DNA from: Watersipora subatra | Taxonomy: Eukaryota > Bryozoa > Gymnolaemata > Cheilostomatida > Watersiporidae | Direction of reading: 5' to 3' | Assembly (NCBI RefSeq): GCF_963576615.1 | Contig: NC_088714.1 | Span: 39,904,572-39,968,571 of the forward strand | DNA length: 64,000 bases | Shown here: piece by piece, positions 12,401-22,959 of the stretch | Layout: each line of letters starts with the position of its first letter | Position numbering within the stretch: the stretch's first letter is position 1 | Translations under genes and position numbers: made by a program | The notes under the pieces: model-generated | The model's database searches: none | Told to the model about the DNA's origin: nothing | The model's input: only the letters and a program-made list of their open reading frames with translations

Positions 12401-15400
12401 GTTGTCTATGTTGAAAATCATAAAAAAATGCAGGCAAAAACTTCTGTGATTATTGCATATATCGTAATATGGTTTGCAGTGATCACAACTGTTAAAAGTT
12501 GAGTACATTATAATGTGATGTCAGTTTGTTAATTTGTAAATTAGTATTTAGTAATTGTAGGCAAGCTTCTATAAAAACAATGAGTAGGAAAAATGTGTTT
12601 ATTGCTGATTGACTTTTCCTACAGGCAAAAGGACTTGAGTAGGTTTGGAGATAGAAGTTATGGTAGCAAATGTTGAGTAACATAACTTACTCTAGGCTAG
12701 GGTCAAATAGTAAAGTGTAAACTAACCTTGTTTATATCTTTCTATTTTGTTTTGAATTGCCGTTTAGTTTTGTCACCTCCTACAGTTCTATTTATGAAAT
12801 GACAACACAAAGAGACACTCTGAAATCATATGTTGGAAGTTAATTTACATGTCAAGTCAAATATTTACTTGAATTTTACATTTCATGTTGAAAATTACAT
12901 ACCTTGACACAATCAAAGGGACTGTATCTTATAAGTAGAGGTTTCACTGTATGTTGAGTTGAGGTGATCATAAGTAGAGGTTTTACTCTATGTTGAGGTG
13001 ATCATAAGTAGAGGTTTTACTGTATTTTGAGGTGATCATATGCAGAGGTTTGACTATATGTTGAGGTGATCATAAGTAGAGGTTTTACTGTATGTTGAGG
13101 TGATCATAAATATAGGTTTTACTGTATGTTGAGGTGATCATAAGTAGAGGTTTGACTGTATGTTAAGGTGATCATAAGTGGAGGTTTTACTGTATGTTGA
13201 GGTGATCGTATGGAGAGGTTTTACTTTGTAACAGATTTCAAGTACTACAACCTATAGCTTTTTCCATTGTTATACTAGTTCACAAAATGAGAAAATTTAT
13301 TGTCCTCTTGTGTATTTTGCAGGAACCTGTAAAGTCAAAGGGAGATTCTGTGAGCGCGCCAAAACATAAAAAACCAAAGATTAAGCGTGATTCTACTAGC
13401 AGAGTTCAAATATATTCCAGTGGTGAGCTTGTAATTCTGTTCTACTCTCAAAACTGTGGCTCTCTGTCCAGAGGCAGCGTTTGTTGTTATTAAATAAGAT
13501 TTCTGCCATGTAATTTTAAAATATAACATGTTCCATAATGTAAAACACATTTTAGCTTTCTCATATCTGTTGTTTAAGTAATTGTAGCCATATACCGATA
13601 TGTCATAGTCTGGGTTATATTTCAGCTTTTGTTTGTTTTGGTAAACTCAGCAACCTATGAGTGTTGCAAGAATTGCTAACTAGCAGTTGTCTGATCCAGC
13701 TACCAGTTGAAATCTTAAGTAACATTTCTTATGTTAGACCTATCAAATGATGTTTCCTGTCAGAAACATTGAGCGATGAGGGTTGAGGAGCCTCTTCAAG
13801 GTATCTGTTGTAATATTGTAGCGTCATCATTTTTGCTATTTTTTGAGGCAAATGAAAGCATGCTCTTTCAAACGTGATTATTATATCAGGAATGTAGTTT
13901 CGCTAGTTTTACCATTCTTTCAAAGGCCTTCAGCAGTGATTGTCAGTGAAAAATGGCATTCCGGTGTTGACAAAGCTGCCTTTTAATCCAAAGAACAAAA
14001 ACATGATAAACTGTGCTTGTGGCTCATTCAATCTGTTGCAAAGCGTGCTAATGTGTGAGCTAGCAGGTCTTTGTTTATGACCTGTTACGCTCAGTGGTGT
14101 GTATTTAATTGTTCCATCTAGCAATGTCTGTTTGTTTGTGTTTCAAACACAACCGATGCAAGCTTATGTCACAGCATGCGAAATACAAAAACAAACTAAT
14201 TTGTTTCTAAGCAAAATATCAAATTTGTTTTGTATTTCCCTTTTCCTTTCTTTCCTTTTTCTCTTTTTTTACTGATTTTTCTGCCTCTTTTTTCCATCAT
14301 TCTCCTTCCTTCCATCTCCTTATTTGATATCATATATAAGGTCATAAGGTCATAGGGTCATATTAAACGCTAGATGAATGCCTTGCGTTGCTCGGGTAAT
14401 AAAAAACAGCTTATAAACATCACATTTCATTATCTGCAATTTTTTATATACTGTTTTATAAACATTTTATAAACAACAAGTGATTTATAAGTAATAATCT
14501 CTCATCAATCCGGTTATATGGATAAAGTTTTATCAACGATAAATCACCTTCATCCTGGATTTGAACTCACAACATTCAAATCACAAGTTAATTAACGAGC
14601 GCTCATAGCCACAAGACCATTCTTATGACATACCCTACAGGATGAAAATATTCGTTGGTTATAAAAATTTGCGATTTCGCGAACAGTCGATTCCGCGAAT
14701 TATTAAATTCAGTGAATAATTAGTTCTATTTTTAATCACAAGGGAGAATAACTACTGTATCAAATTAAAAACTAGCCGCGAGGCATAAATACTAAACGTA
14801 GTTGAGTTCCAAAACATTTTTAAAATCATTGTCTGGGCTTTGAGTTAACACCATTGCCAATGCATCACATTTCTTTACAAAATTATTCAAGGTTGTCACA
14901 AGATATGCATAATGGCGTTATCGCAAAAATAGACGCTAGGCAGAAGTACTAAACGTAGCCGTGTTCCAAAACTTCTTTAAAATCATCGCCGGGTGTTCGA
15001 GTTTTATTGCCAATGCATCAAACGTCTTTACAAAATTATTCAAGGTTTTCTCAAGTTATTCGGCATGGCTTCGTCATCGCAAAAAATCTCTCTTAGTCTT
15101 TTTACATTGAAATCAACTCCATTGATCTCTAATACCGAAGTTGAGGACGATCATGATTCTGATCTGGACCTTATGGTGTGTATTTGATATGCAGTGCAGA
15201 TACTTTTTTCCATAATTAACTGCATTAGTTAATTATTTTGTTTAAAAACTGATCGCTTTCATTAAATACTTCAGCTATTGTTTTTGCACTTCTACCCAAC
15301 AGCATGTTTTTGCACTTATTAATATTTTTTTCTTTTTTGTGTTTACTGCAGATTGAGAATGAAACAACCTACTCCGATTACGAAAACTAGAGACAAGTAG

Positions 15401-18400
15401 TAATATTCATCAAGGCAGGAATATTAGTAGAGAAGCAACCAGTCAACCCAGACCCCTTCATCGACAACAACTCCTTGATATCGCTGCAGCAAACATGATT
15501 ATATTATATATTTTATAAAAGTTACAGTTGTTTGAAAAAGTTTGAAAACCTTTACAGTTGTTTTATTTTTTGAAATGGATAAAACACTTTTCTCATGATG
15601 TGAGGTTTGAAAGTTACAATAGTAACTGTTGTTATATGTTAAATAGAAATAAATTTCTGTGCAAAGACTTTTTATTGCATTTAATAATTTATACCAGCTT
15701 ACAATATTATTTATAAATATAAATATTTTAGCCGGGTATTCATCTAGTGATGCCATGAGGCCAGCTAATCGTTGTGCATATTTTAACATATGTAATGAAT
15801 GTCTTCACTATTACTAGTTGCTGTGCTTAGCTGCACACGTAGTCTACTGGGTAAGCTGGGCGCCTCCAGATTTGGAAGGTCTTAGTTAGGATCCTCTACA
15901 CGGTGGATTCTTTACTTCAAAAACTTTATCGTTATAACTGGACAGACGGACACTGAAATTTATAGGTAGACAGGGTTTTAATAGCTATACCTGGACAGGC
16001 AGACATCCTTACAGACGGCGACAAACTGAGATTTATATATATACTACTAGCCGAATGCCTGCCATTGTACGGGTATTAAAAAACAGCTTAGAAACAGTGG
16101 CAGGTAATATAGTTGCCATTGGCTAATTAGGGTAAGCTAGTAACTACATTGCTAAACTTAATAATAAGAATTGTGAGAGCAAGCTTTAGTGACGTTGCGT
16201 GTAATGTAGCGTCGCTATGCGTATTTCAACACAAAAAATTACTCATATCACCCAATGAATCCAGTGCATCCCGTGCGGCTTAATGAGTTAGGTTGTCACC
16301 TTGTGAATGGGAAGTTTCAAGATCAAATCTTGTGCGATACGGGTTTTTCATCATTAGATTTTAACCGCTATAGGTGGACAACCACCGAATGATGACAGAC
16401 AACGACAAACTGAGATTTATATATTTAGACGAGCTGAATGTCTGGTGTTGCCCGGCTAATAAAAAAGTCTCTGCACATAAAATTTATTTTGATTTAACAT
16501 ATAACAACAGTTACTATTCTAACTTTTAAACTTCATATCATGAAAAAAGTGTTTTTTGTGCAGTTGAAATGAATTTGGAGAAAAAATAAAACAACTACAA
16601 AGGTGTTTAAGTATGTAATAATTAGCAAGTAATGGTTTAATAGTCTGTTTTGCTACAATGATTAAAATTAAAAATGATTTGATATTGATACAATTAATAC
16701 GAACTGAGAAAATAAAATAAAAATCATGAATATGTGTGAATTAATAATAGCCATGACTACATAGAAGTGTATAAAAAAGGTTATTGTTGCAGCAGAAGCT
16801 CGTCATATTCAAAGTTTTGATGGACCATACTGGTACCTCTTGATATTGGTACCTCTTGATACTGGTACCTTTTGATATTGGTACCTCTTGATATTGGTAC
16901 CTCTTGATATTGGTACCTCTTGATACTGGTATAAACGTATAGCAGTGCAGCGCATGAGAGTACCTTTTAATAAAAAGTTTTTATTTGTACTTTGTATAAT
17001 GAGCTATCACCTTTAGGTGAAACCGAAAATAGGAGTGTAACAGCATATTGGAAATTGAAACGGCGCATTTGAAAATTACAATTTAAAAATATGCAATGGA
17101 CTTTGAAATAGCTTCCAAAGATTTTTTTAAACACAAACGCAAAAGGTATTATTGAATAATAATAAAAAGTACATAGTTTGTAACCCGCAGTCGTGATAAG
17201 GATAGATAAAGAGTTGAAAAAGATAACAGCTTAGCCTAGTGGTTACGTGCTCTTGTTTGTCAACCCTCGATTTAAATGTCACGAGTTAAAATCCTCAGTG
17301 AAATGGATTTGTCTATGCTAAAACTGTGTAGCTATAATTGGATACACGAATGACAACGGACACTCACCTTTATATATGCATGTATATAGAAGATAGATTG
17401 AAGCTTTACGCTTGAGTTGTAAAAATATTCCATGGTTATTATTTATGTTCAACTTTACAAAACGTATATTTCAACATATATACAAACACAAAACTTTTAT
17501 GCTAGTAATTTGTTGCACACGCTGAGAATTGAAACAACTCTCAGCGATAGTCTGTAGTACACTTGATGATCACAGGCTACCGATCAAAGAGGTCAAGTAC
17601 AGTAGAAAAATCTAAAGAGATGCAGGAACGTGAAAAAGCACGGATGACAAAGGAGAAGGAGAAAATGTTAAAAGACATAGCGGCGAGGAAGAATTTAGCT
17701 GCTGTTCGCCGGTTGACACAAGAGGAGCTGCTCGCTGAAGCTAAAATCACTGAACGTGTTAATATCAAAGCTCTGGGTACGTCTCGTCACACATTTTATG
17801 TTTGTTCATTCAATTAGTAAACTTTATCACCTAGTAACTTTCTCATATTTTAAGCATTGCCAAATTTAATTTTAAATTGCTTGCTTCAGTTTGATTTTTG
17901 CTGCCAACTGTACATTTTTAATTCTGTTTTTTGCAATATTCCGTATATACCCTACACTCCTATAGGATGAAATTATTTGATGGGTTTAATTCGCGTACTG
18001 GCAATTTCGCGAATTATTAAAATCCGCGAATTATTTGTTTTATTTACTTTTCAACACAAGGGAGAATAACTACTACCTCAAATTAAAACCTAGCCACTAA
18101 GCAGAAGTACTAAACGTAGCCGAGTTCCGAACTCTTTTAAAATCATCATCGGAGCTTTGAGATAACCCCATTGCCAATGCATCACACTTCTTTACAAAAT
18201 TATTCAAGGTTGTCACAAGTTATTTGGAATTCGGCATGGCATCATCATCGCAAAAATCTCTCCTGCAGTTTTTTACATTGAAAAAACTCATAACTTACCA
18301 CAAGTTGTTGGTTCACCAAAAGCATCCACCTTGATAAATATTCATAAAACTTCTGGATTCGGTCAAAAATTTATAGTTTAGCATGATCGACATAAAATGC

Positions 18401-21400
18401 TTAGCTAAATAGAAACCTAACCCCGTAGTTTACGCACGTGAAGGTTTTACTCCATTGCTAGCTGCTTTCAGGGATTAATTTATTCGCGAATGTGTTCATC
18501 CGCGAATAATTTAGTCCGCGAATATGCCATGAAAAAACAATTTTCACGAAATTTAACTCCGCAAATAATTTCATCCTCCAGGGTAAGTGTTTGTAGAGGA
18601 AACTGGATACAGTTGGCTGTTATCATATTCTTATTGATGCTGGAATTCAACAGTTTCACATGCGCTGCTTTTACAGTCTTTTATTAAGTTTTATAAAGTG
18701 AAGTTTAATAATCAAGGAGTAGTAAGCTTTGCTGATTTGATAAATATTTATGAATTGATAAAATATGATTTATAATGATAGATAATAGATAGGTAATAGA
18801 TAATGCATACATGAAACGATTAGGTTGGAGAACACTTCCTCCATTATCATATTAGTAGTAGGATCTGTTCTCTCCACCGATATTACTCTATTTTACACAA
18901 GGTCTTGTTAGGGTGTTAAATATAAAAATTGTTGTTGTAACTTTATATTGACTAGAGTAAGCTGTTTCAGTCAGCCTATTTGGTAGTCAGCTTTATATCT
19001 ATAACGACAGCAATTTGTGTGTCACCTACTTGAGCTACACGCGCAAATACAGCATCGGACAAAATTGTTAGGAGGTAAAATTTTAATAGGTTGAATCAGA
19101 CTAAACTTGTTATCTCAACATCTTTATTGTACCTCGTCTAAATACCATAAATATTCACATATTAATATAATGTTTAGATTCTAAGGAATTAAACTCATCT
19201 AGTTTCAGAGATAATTTTAATCTTCTATTTATTTAGTGAGCAATTTTCATTGTAACTCAAATGTTACGAAATTCTTCAATTCTAAAGCTAAATAATCATG
19301 CATTACTGATTGTGTTCCAAGTATTTTGTTCAGCGCTGTATACCGAACTAAAATAAAAGATTTCTCAAAAAAAATTACTATGAAATTACTAAACACAATT
19401 ATCTGTTCTATAAACACTGCGTAGGCATGGCTGCTGTCACACCTTGTAGTTTTGGGAAACATAGGGCAATGCGGTGGTTGGGTTGACACGAGCTTTCAAT
19501 AATGGCTAGCTTCAACTTTGTTTTAATAAAACTAAATCTTTTAATATTTACCAAAAAAATAAATTTTTATATTTCATTTATATATTTATTTGGTAAGTGT
19601 ACCTGGGTTAAAGTAAGTGTCAATGTGTGGACAGAATGAAAAATTACTCAGAGGCATTTGATCCAGAATCATTGTGGGATTACGCACTTCTCCAGACATA
19701 TTCATCTGTTCTGAGATCGAGATTCTCAAGCTGAAATTTGCAAATAATTGAATGGAAAACTGTACAGTCTCTAATTCCGTTTTCAGTGAAGTTTGTGATC
19801 TTATCTATTCATTAACAGCGGTGCGTACCCATTTGCATTGTCTTCTCATTTTTAACTTTGTTGTCAAAAATGCATCCGGTGCTAATAGTATGAAATAAGA
19901 AATTAATGCTATCGATGTATTACTGTTTTATGGTAAATTTTGATATGTATGGCAGATCTGTAGATGCCTAACAGCTCTGATTGCTTCAACATAACAGTTA
20001 TCATACAATAAGCACCTGCTAGCTGTTGACAGTGTTGTGTGTTGGATATCGTACTCTCTCATTTCAGAAAATTATGAAAAGCTGCAATTGGAGCGGAAGA
20101 AGGTTCGGTTGCAGAAGCCATCACAAACTGTGCCTATGATTCGCTACCATTCACTCGCCATGCCGGTCTTACCCGCTGAAGATGAACCAGACATCACGTG
20201 AGTCTTGAGACACGGTCTTAATTGTTCATTGCTAACAGCACTTCATCGCATCAAACCAAGTGTTGTATTAGCTGGAGTAGCTAGATAGCATTACTCGTAG
20301 CGCGATCTGATATCTGTTCTGAAAAAAAGACCAGATGACATGACTGCAACTGCGACCAGATATTTGTATAGAGAAAGTGATCTGTACAGGTAGACTGATG
20401 TATGTTTGTATTGAGAGTGACAGATAGTATTATTAACACCGCTAGAGATATCTGTATTTAAAGAGTCCCTGGATAGATATCTGTATTTAAAGAGTGACTA
20501 GACATGTACTGAGAGACCAGATATCTTGATTGAGAGTGACCAGATATCTATACTGAGAGTGACCAGATATCCATACTGAGAGGTACCAGTTATCTATACT
20601 GAGTGACCACATGTGGTACCAATATAGGAATTGATCACTAATGCTTCCAGTGACCAAACGGTTGTACTGATATAAAAGTACAAAAATGTAAAAGTTATCA
20701 TGTCGAGTCTAGTCAGTATTTTTAGTCACATTGTGTATTACTCCTATACTTTAGCTGATTCTTTATAGATTATATATTCATTGTTTAGTTGATGCACTTC
20801 CATAGTATGCTTATTCATTATGTAAAATTGTTGTTAACAGTTTTAATACAGGGTTATTGATGCATTTCAATATTTGCTTGGTGAATCAAAACTGTCACAT
20901 GTTGAAGCAAATGTATCTGAATGCATTATACTTGCTTAATTTTTTTCAAAGCCAAAAACTACAATGAACACTCCAATTAATTACATACCACATTAGAAAT
21001 GCATGATATAAAACCTCGTAAATAACTAAATATAAAAACCTTTGTTTTTTCTATAAACAAATGAATCAATGAAATAATAATCAGTAAAACAACATGTTTG
21101 CTGTTACTTTGTTTAGATATATACCAGTTCCCGGCATTGCACGGGTAATAAAGAAGTTTTGTATAGACAATTTATTTTTAATTGACCCAATTTCTTTACC
21201 GGATGAATTTGAGTAGCTGAAACTCTTATTTAGGCTCTTACAAAAGAGCTGTTATTATAACTTACCAGGGTTAGGGAAAAATATTGCATCATGCTCTTTA
21301 AGCGTACTAGCTGAAGCATGAGTATTTTAACCAATCAACTTAAGAGATTGGCAGGTGTAATAATTATGATGAGATATTCTTTTGTATAGCAGTGTGACCG

Positions 21401-22491
21401 TATGGCTTGCTGGTTTAGCTCGCCCTCTTCCAGAACTGAAAGTACCGAGTTCAAATTGGTGCGAAGCACATTTTCCGCTGCTAAAACTTTATTACTATTA
21501 CTGGACAGGCGACAAACATTGAGATTCACATCTATATAAATCTGTGTCCGTCTGTCCGATTATTGCGGCAAAGTTTTAGTTACAAATAATCCACTTGGTA
21601 GAGGATTTGATCTCAGAACCCCAGTTGTGGAGGCATCAAGCTTATCCATTAGACTACAACATTCAATAAAAAAGAGTGATCAATAATGATGACAGGTACT
21701 AAAAGCAGCTTATAAACAGTTGCAGGTAATGTAGTGTAAAGGTAATGCGGTAGATAAGGTATGTTTATGAGCTGCTTTTATTACCCATGCAAAGCAGGGC
21801 ATTCATCTAGGATATCGATAAAGATAAACAGAAGTTTAGGTTTGGTAATGAGTAAGTTCTGTGGCAGAGTAAGTAATAAAAGTATTAGTTATAACTTATT
21901 TGACTTTAAACTAGATCTAGTATGAATTAGCTTATTTGTTCCAATTATCACCAACTCCTTTATTTGAAAAATTACAATGTTCTAAAAAATTTTAAATGTC
22001 GTGGGCTAAAAATGATTTCATACGTCAAGACAAGAATTTGTTTAAACTTTACATTGTATGTCAAAAAATGTTTACATAGCGGTGATTGTGTGTCAAGGTT
22101 TCTCTGTAGTGTTATTTGTAGACTAAGCCAGTGTAAGTTACCAGATCGTCTCACCTTTTTCAGAACTATTTCATCAGAGAAACGTATCGAGCAGGAAGTT
22201 AAAGACAATGATAAATGCTCCCGGACATTTTTAACATTTAGTGACGATAAAGCTTTCAAAGACTATTTCAATATACCGAAGAGACGGCCGCCCACTCGGC
22301 TTATTTGTCCAATCACACGCCAGAAAGCTCGTTACATCGATCCTATTACTAAAACCCCGTTCGCTACAATCAGAGCATTTCGCTGCCTCAGGGAAGCTCT
22401 TCGGCAGCAGTTGGCGACAAAGAGTGATGCGGCAACTATTGTGATAGAGCAAAAGTCTACCCGGTCACCTGGCTCTAGTCAAGTCAAATAG
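8278..22491 (+). CDS. VPS72: VPS72/YL1 homolog, H2A.Z-binding SRCAP/SWR1 complex subunit (six coding exons)
   Basis: The coding segments are 8278-8388, 12143-12295, 13323-13422, 17576-17776, 20068-20197 and 22164-22491. They join in frame (phases 0, 0, 1, 1, 2) to 1023 bases, a 340-residue protein close to the 364 residues of the human homolog. Recognition rests on four parts: the N-terminal EDEFYATTYGGF (residues 25-36), the acidic VDSDFSIDENDE segment followed by KKKKRGIDTKAYK (to residue 88), the LTQEELLAEAKIT helix, and the C-terminal YL1_C module (about residues 278-308, LICPITRQKARYIDP and onward). In the family, the N-terminal part chaperones H2A.Z-H2B for nucleosome exchange by SRCAP/SWR1 and TIP60/p400 complexes, and YL1_C mediates complex binding. 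ATG 8278 has a good context (aaaATGG) and an AATAAA lies at 22930. A transposon sits at the first donor. The first two exons are 3.8 kb apart. Confidence 0.93.
8382..8589. mobile_element. Short TIR transposon (MITE) at the first VPS72 splice donor
   Basis: The element core is at about 8395-8577. Its ends are inverted: ACCTGCCAAC on the left and GTTGGCAGGT on the right. Sub-terminal blocks aatgcgtgaga and ctcacgcatt recur in both orientations. The flanks repeat TGGAGAGGTAC, at 8382-8392 and 8579-8589, an 11-base target-site duplication that includes the GAG|GTAC donor. The element is under 200 bases and has no transposase. The duplication length would fit Mutator-like elements, but the superfamily is not certain. 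Confidence 0.75.
8772..9405 (+). mobile_element. 5'-truncated LINE 3' end (reverse transcriptase C-terminus) with (TA)n tail
   Basis: An open frame from 8772 to the stop at 9285-9287 encodes the C-terminal part of a non-LTR retrotransposon reverse transcriptase. AKAIRTLGILKRN is followed by NTMVKPILEYATQVWSP and IEKVQNNGLRWIF, the typical thumb-region motifs. Upstream reverse transcriptase and endonuclease parts are absent, as expected for an incompletely reverse-transcribed copy. After the stop is a short non-coding segment containing a twofold repeat (agacaatc.gactgat), then a (TA)n tract at about 9364-9403. It lies in VPS72 intron 1, in gene orientation. The clade (CR1, Jockey or RTE type) cannot be fixed from this piece. 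Confidence 0.8.
9406..12142. other. Rest of VPS72 intron 1, nothing recognised
   Basis: Intronic, A+T-rich DNA. No further exon with matching phases or homology is visible. The open frame at 11639-11884 has no recognisable motif. Confidence 0.5.
12143..12295 (+). CDS. VPS72: VPS72 coding exon 2
   Basis: It encodes residues 38-88 in phase 0/0, between tttcacag and the donor AAG|GTGCGG. It holds the acidic H2A.Z-binding segment (AEDDGEFVAKSDDEDIVDSD, then FSIDENDE) and a basic stretch ending in TKAYK. The conserved VDSDFxIDE block identifies it as YL1. Confidence 0.92.
12300..12381. repeat. 41-bp direct duplication next to the exon 2 donor
   Basis: Two near-identical copies beginning ggaaactggatgttg start at 12300 and 12341. 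The first begins four bases after the exon 2 splice donor. The copies do not carry a GT donor of their own, so they are unlikely to affect the splice choice. Confidence 0.8.
12928..13228. repeat. 34-bp minisatellite in VPS72 intron 2 (about 9 units)
   Basis: The unit is roughly gaggtgatcataagtagagg plus ttttactgtatgtt. Units differ by scattered substitutions and small length changes. It ends about 95 bases before exon 3. A related single motif (gatcgtaagttgaggtgtaac) occurs near 25650. Confidence 0.85.
13323..13422 (+). CDS. VPS72: VPS72 coding exon 3
   Basis: It encodes EPVKSKGDSVSAPKHKKPKI and the following lysine/arginine-rich stretch, up to the split glycine codon 122. The acceptor is ttttgcag and the donor is CCAGTG|GTGAGC, phase 1. 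The sequence is poorly conserved in the family but follows the KAYK junction as expected. The exon is placed by phase and position. Confidence 0.85.
14545..14625 (-). repeat. tRNA-derived SINE head
   Basis: On the minus strand, ggtcttgtggctatgagcgc is followed by a central arm and a B-box-like gagttcaaatccag. It lies next to a cacgggtaataaa-type tail motif seen near 14385 (gctcgggtaataaaaaacag). Confidence 0.45.
14629..15560 (+). mobile_element. Decayed DNA transposon copy 1 (VPS72 intron 3)
   Basis: It starts with a ccctacaggatgaaaatattcg end shared with the copy at 17945. The interior has a partial internal duplication (the actaaacgtag...ttccaaaac segment near 14795 and 14950) and the remains of a coding region. 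That region begins at ATG 15065 with MASSSQKISLSLFTLKS and acidic residues (EVEDDHDSDLDLM). A GT..AG intron (15176-15351) would join it in phase to IENETTYSDYEN and a stop at 15388-15390. Coding-like sequence (REATSQPRPLHRQQLLDIAA) continues afterwards in another frame, so the copy is frameshifted. The right end is not clearly seen. Confidence 0.5.
15065..15390 (+). pseudogene. Transposon-derived N-terminal fragment, two exons
   Basis: Segments 15065-15175 and 15352-15390 join in phase 0 across a 176-base intron (ATG|GTGTGT and tttactgcag). They encode about 49 residues, starting MASSSQKISLSLF and acidic towards the end. The N-terminus matches the small reading frame in the second transposon copy at 18236. 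Coding-like sequence past the stop lies in another frame, so this is the broken 5' end of an element-encoded protein of unknown function. Confidence 0.4.
15832..16110 (+). repeat. tRNA-derived SINE, near full length
   Basis: A tRNA-like head (cgtagtctactgggtaagct, then a degenerate B box) is followed by a body with ttataactggacagacggac and tttatatatata. The 3' tail reads gaatgcctgccattgtacgg then gtattaaaaaacag. The same body and tail recur near 14380, 16440, 21130 and 21780, which supports one SINE family. Confidence 0.6.
16262..16470 (+). repeat. tRNA-derived SINE copy
   Basis: A tRNA-like head (gcggcttaatgagttaggtt ... aagatcaaatcttg) is followed by the family body (gacaaactgagatttatata) and tail (gaatgtctggtgttgcccgg). 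Confidence 0.55.
16831..16931. repeat. 16-bp minisatellite (about 6 units)
   Basis: The unit tggtacctcttgatat is repeated with few substitutions, and most units carry a GGTACC palindrome. It lies in VPS72 intron 3. Confidence 0.85.
17217..17395 (+). repeat. tRNA-derived SINE copy
   Basis: A tRNA-like head starts at agcttagcctagtggttacg and has a B-box-like acgagttaaaatcctc. It is followed by the SINE body (gctataattggatacacgaa ... tttatatatgca). It ends about 180 bases before VPS72 exon 4. Confidence 0.55.
17576..17776 (+). CDS. VPS72: VPS72 coding exon 4
   Basis: It encodes residues 122-189. A basic, glutamate/lysine-rich helix-forming stretch (SKEMQEREKARMTKEKEK) comes first, then the conserved LTQEELLAEAKITERVNIKA. 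The acceptor is gatcacag and the donor CTCTGG|GTACGT, phase 1 at both ends. The LTQEELLxEAKIT motif is diagnostic for YL1. Confidence 0.92.
17945..18588 (+). mobile_element. Non-autonomous DNA transposon copy 2 (VPS72 intron 4)
   Basis: The ends are inverted. The left carries ACCCT then GGATGAAATTATT, and the right carries AATAATTTCATCC then AGGGT. Sub-terminal blocks rich in ttcgcgaattatt occur at both ends. Inside, ATG 18236 opens a short frame, MASSSQKSLLQFFTLKKLIT, that soon ends. QKSLLQFF fits the PCNA-interacting (PIP) box pattern QxxLxxFF. The interior matches copy 1 at 14629. No transposase catalytic region remains, so the superfamily is not assigned. Confidence 0.6.
20068..20197 (+). 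CDS. VPS72: VPS72 coding exon 5
   Basis: It encodes residues 189-231, including ENYEKLQLERKKVRLQKPSQ and MIRYHSLAMPVLP, the counterpart of the IITYHS segment of human YL1. The acceptor is atttcag and the donor ACATCAC|GTGAGT, phase 2. Confidence 0.92.
20300..20625. repeat. Degenerate approx. 22-bp tandem repeat in VPS72 intron 5
   Basis: Repeated gagagtgaccagatatctat units with variable spacing and many substitutions. The best-preserved part is about 20500-20610. Confidence 0.6.
21390..21535 (+). repeat. tRNA-derived SINE, plus-strand member of a tail-to-tail pair
   Basis: A tRNA-like head (gcttgctggtttagctcgcc ... ccgagttcaaattgg) is followed by the SINE body (attactggacaggcgacaaa) ending in catctatataaatc. 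It meets an oppositely oriented copy at once. Family tail sequence (cccggcattgcacgggtaat) from another copy lies upstream at 21131. Confidence 0.5.
21536..21665 (-). repeat. tRNA-derived SINE, minus-strand member of a tail-to-tail pair
   Basis: Read on the minus strand, gttgtagtctaatggataag forms the head and ctgagatcaaatcctc the B-box-like part. The body (caaaactttgccgcaataat, cggacagacggac) then runs up to the junction with the plus-strand copy. Confidence 0.5.
22164..22491 (+). CDS. VPS72: VPS72 coding exon 6 (YL1_C domain, stop)
   Basis: It encodes residues 232-340 and ends at TAG 22489-22491. It contains SRTFLTFSDDKAF and the YL1_C module LICPITRQKARYIDPITKTP then FATIRAF, including the conserved Cys-Pro and Tyr-x-Asp-Pro. 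The acceptor is cctttttcag|A, completing a phase 2 codon. The frame is open further upstream, but that part is intron. Confidence 0.95.
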
Positions 22492-22929
22492 AGCTGCTTC
22501 TATTTGTGCGCCTGTTGAGTAGATGTCTTTTCTAGTTTCTGCCAATTATTTTGGTGATAACCGGCATTGTTAATACCTATTGATTGTAATGAGCATTTTC
22601 TTATAAATTACAAAATATTTCACGCAATCTTGTCTGCTGCAATGTTTTGTGCTGGTATGTCTGTGTTGATGTTTTTTGTAAATCTCTGTAAGGGGGATAC
22701 TTAAAATGAATCACGCTTACGTGTATTTTGGAGTAGTAATTTAGGCAGACGTCTATGAACTGTAACTATATACTGTCTATATAATGTAATGAGCAAACGG
22801 TGTAATTATATATATATGTATATAGTTTACTTAATACAGAATCCGAAAAGCACAACCATCATGTGGTCATTTCTCAACTGGTAATGGAGCCGTTCTAGAT
22901 ACTTGCTGCTTTTCCATTCAAAGAATGTC

Positions 22930-22935
22930 AATAAA
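22930..22935 (+). terminator. VPS72 polyadenylation signal candidate
   Basis: AATAAA about 440 bases after the VPS72 stop, followed by a T/G-rich stretch (acagttgttttatgattg) that could serve as the downstream element. Confidence 0.5.
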
Positions 22936-22959
22936 ACAGTTGTTTTATGATTGTTGTTC

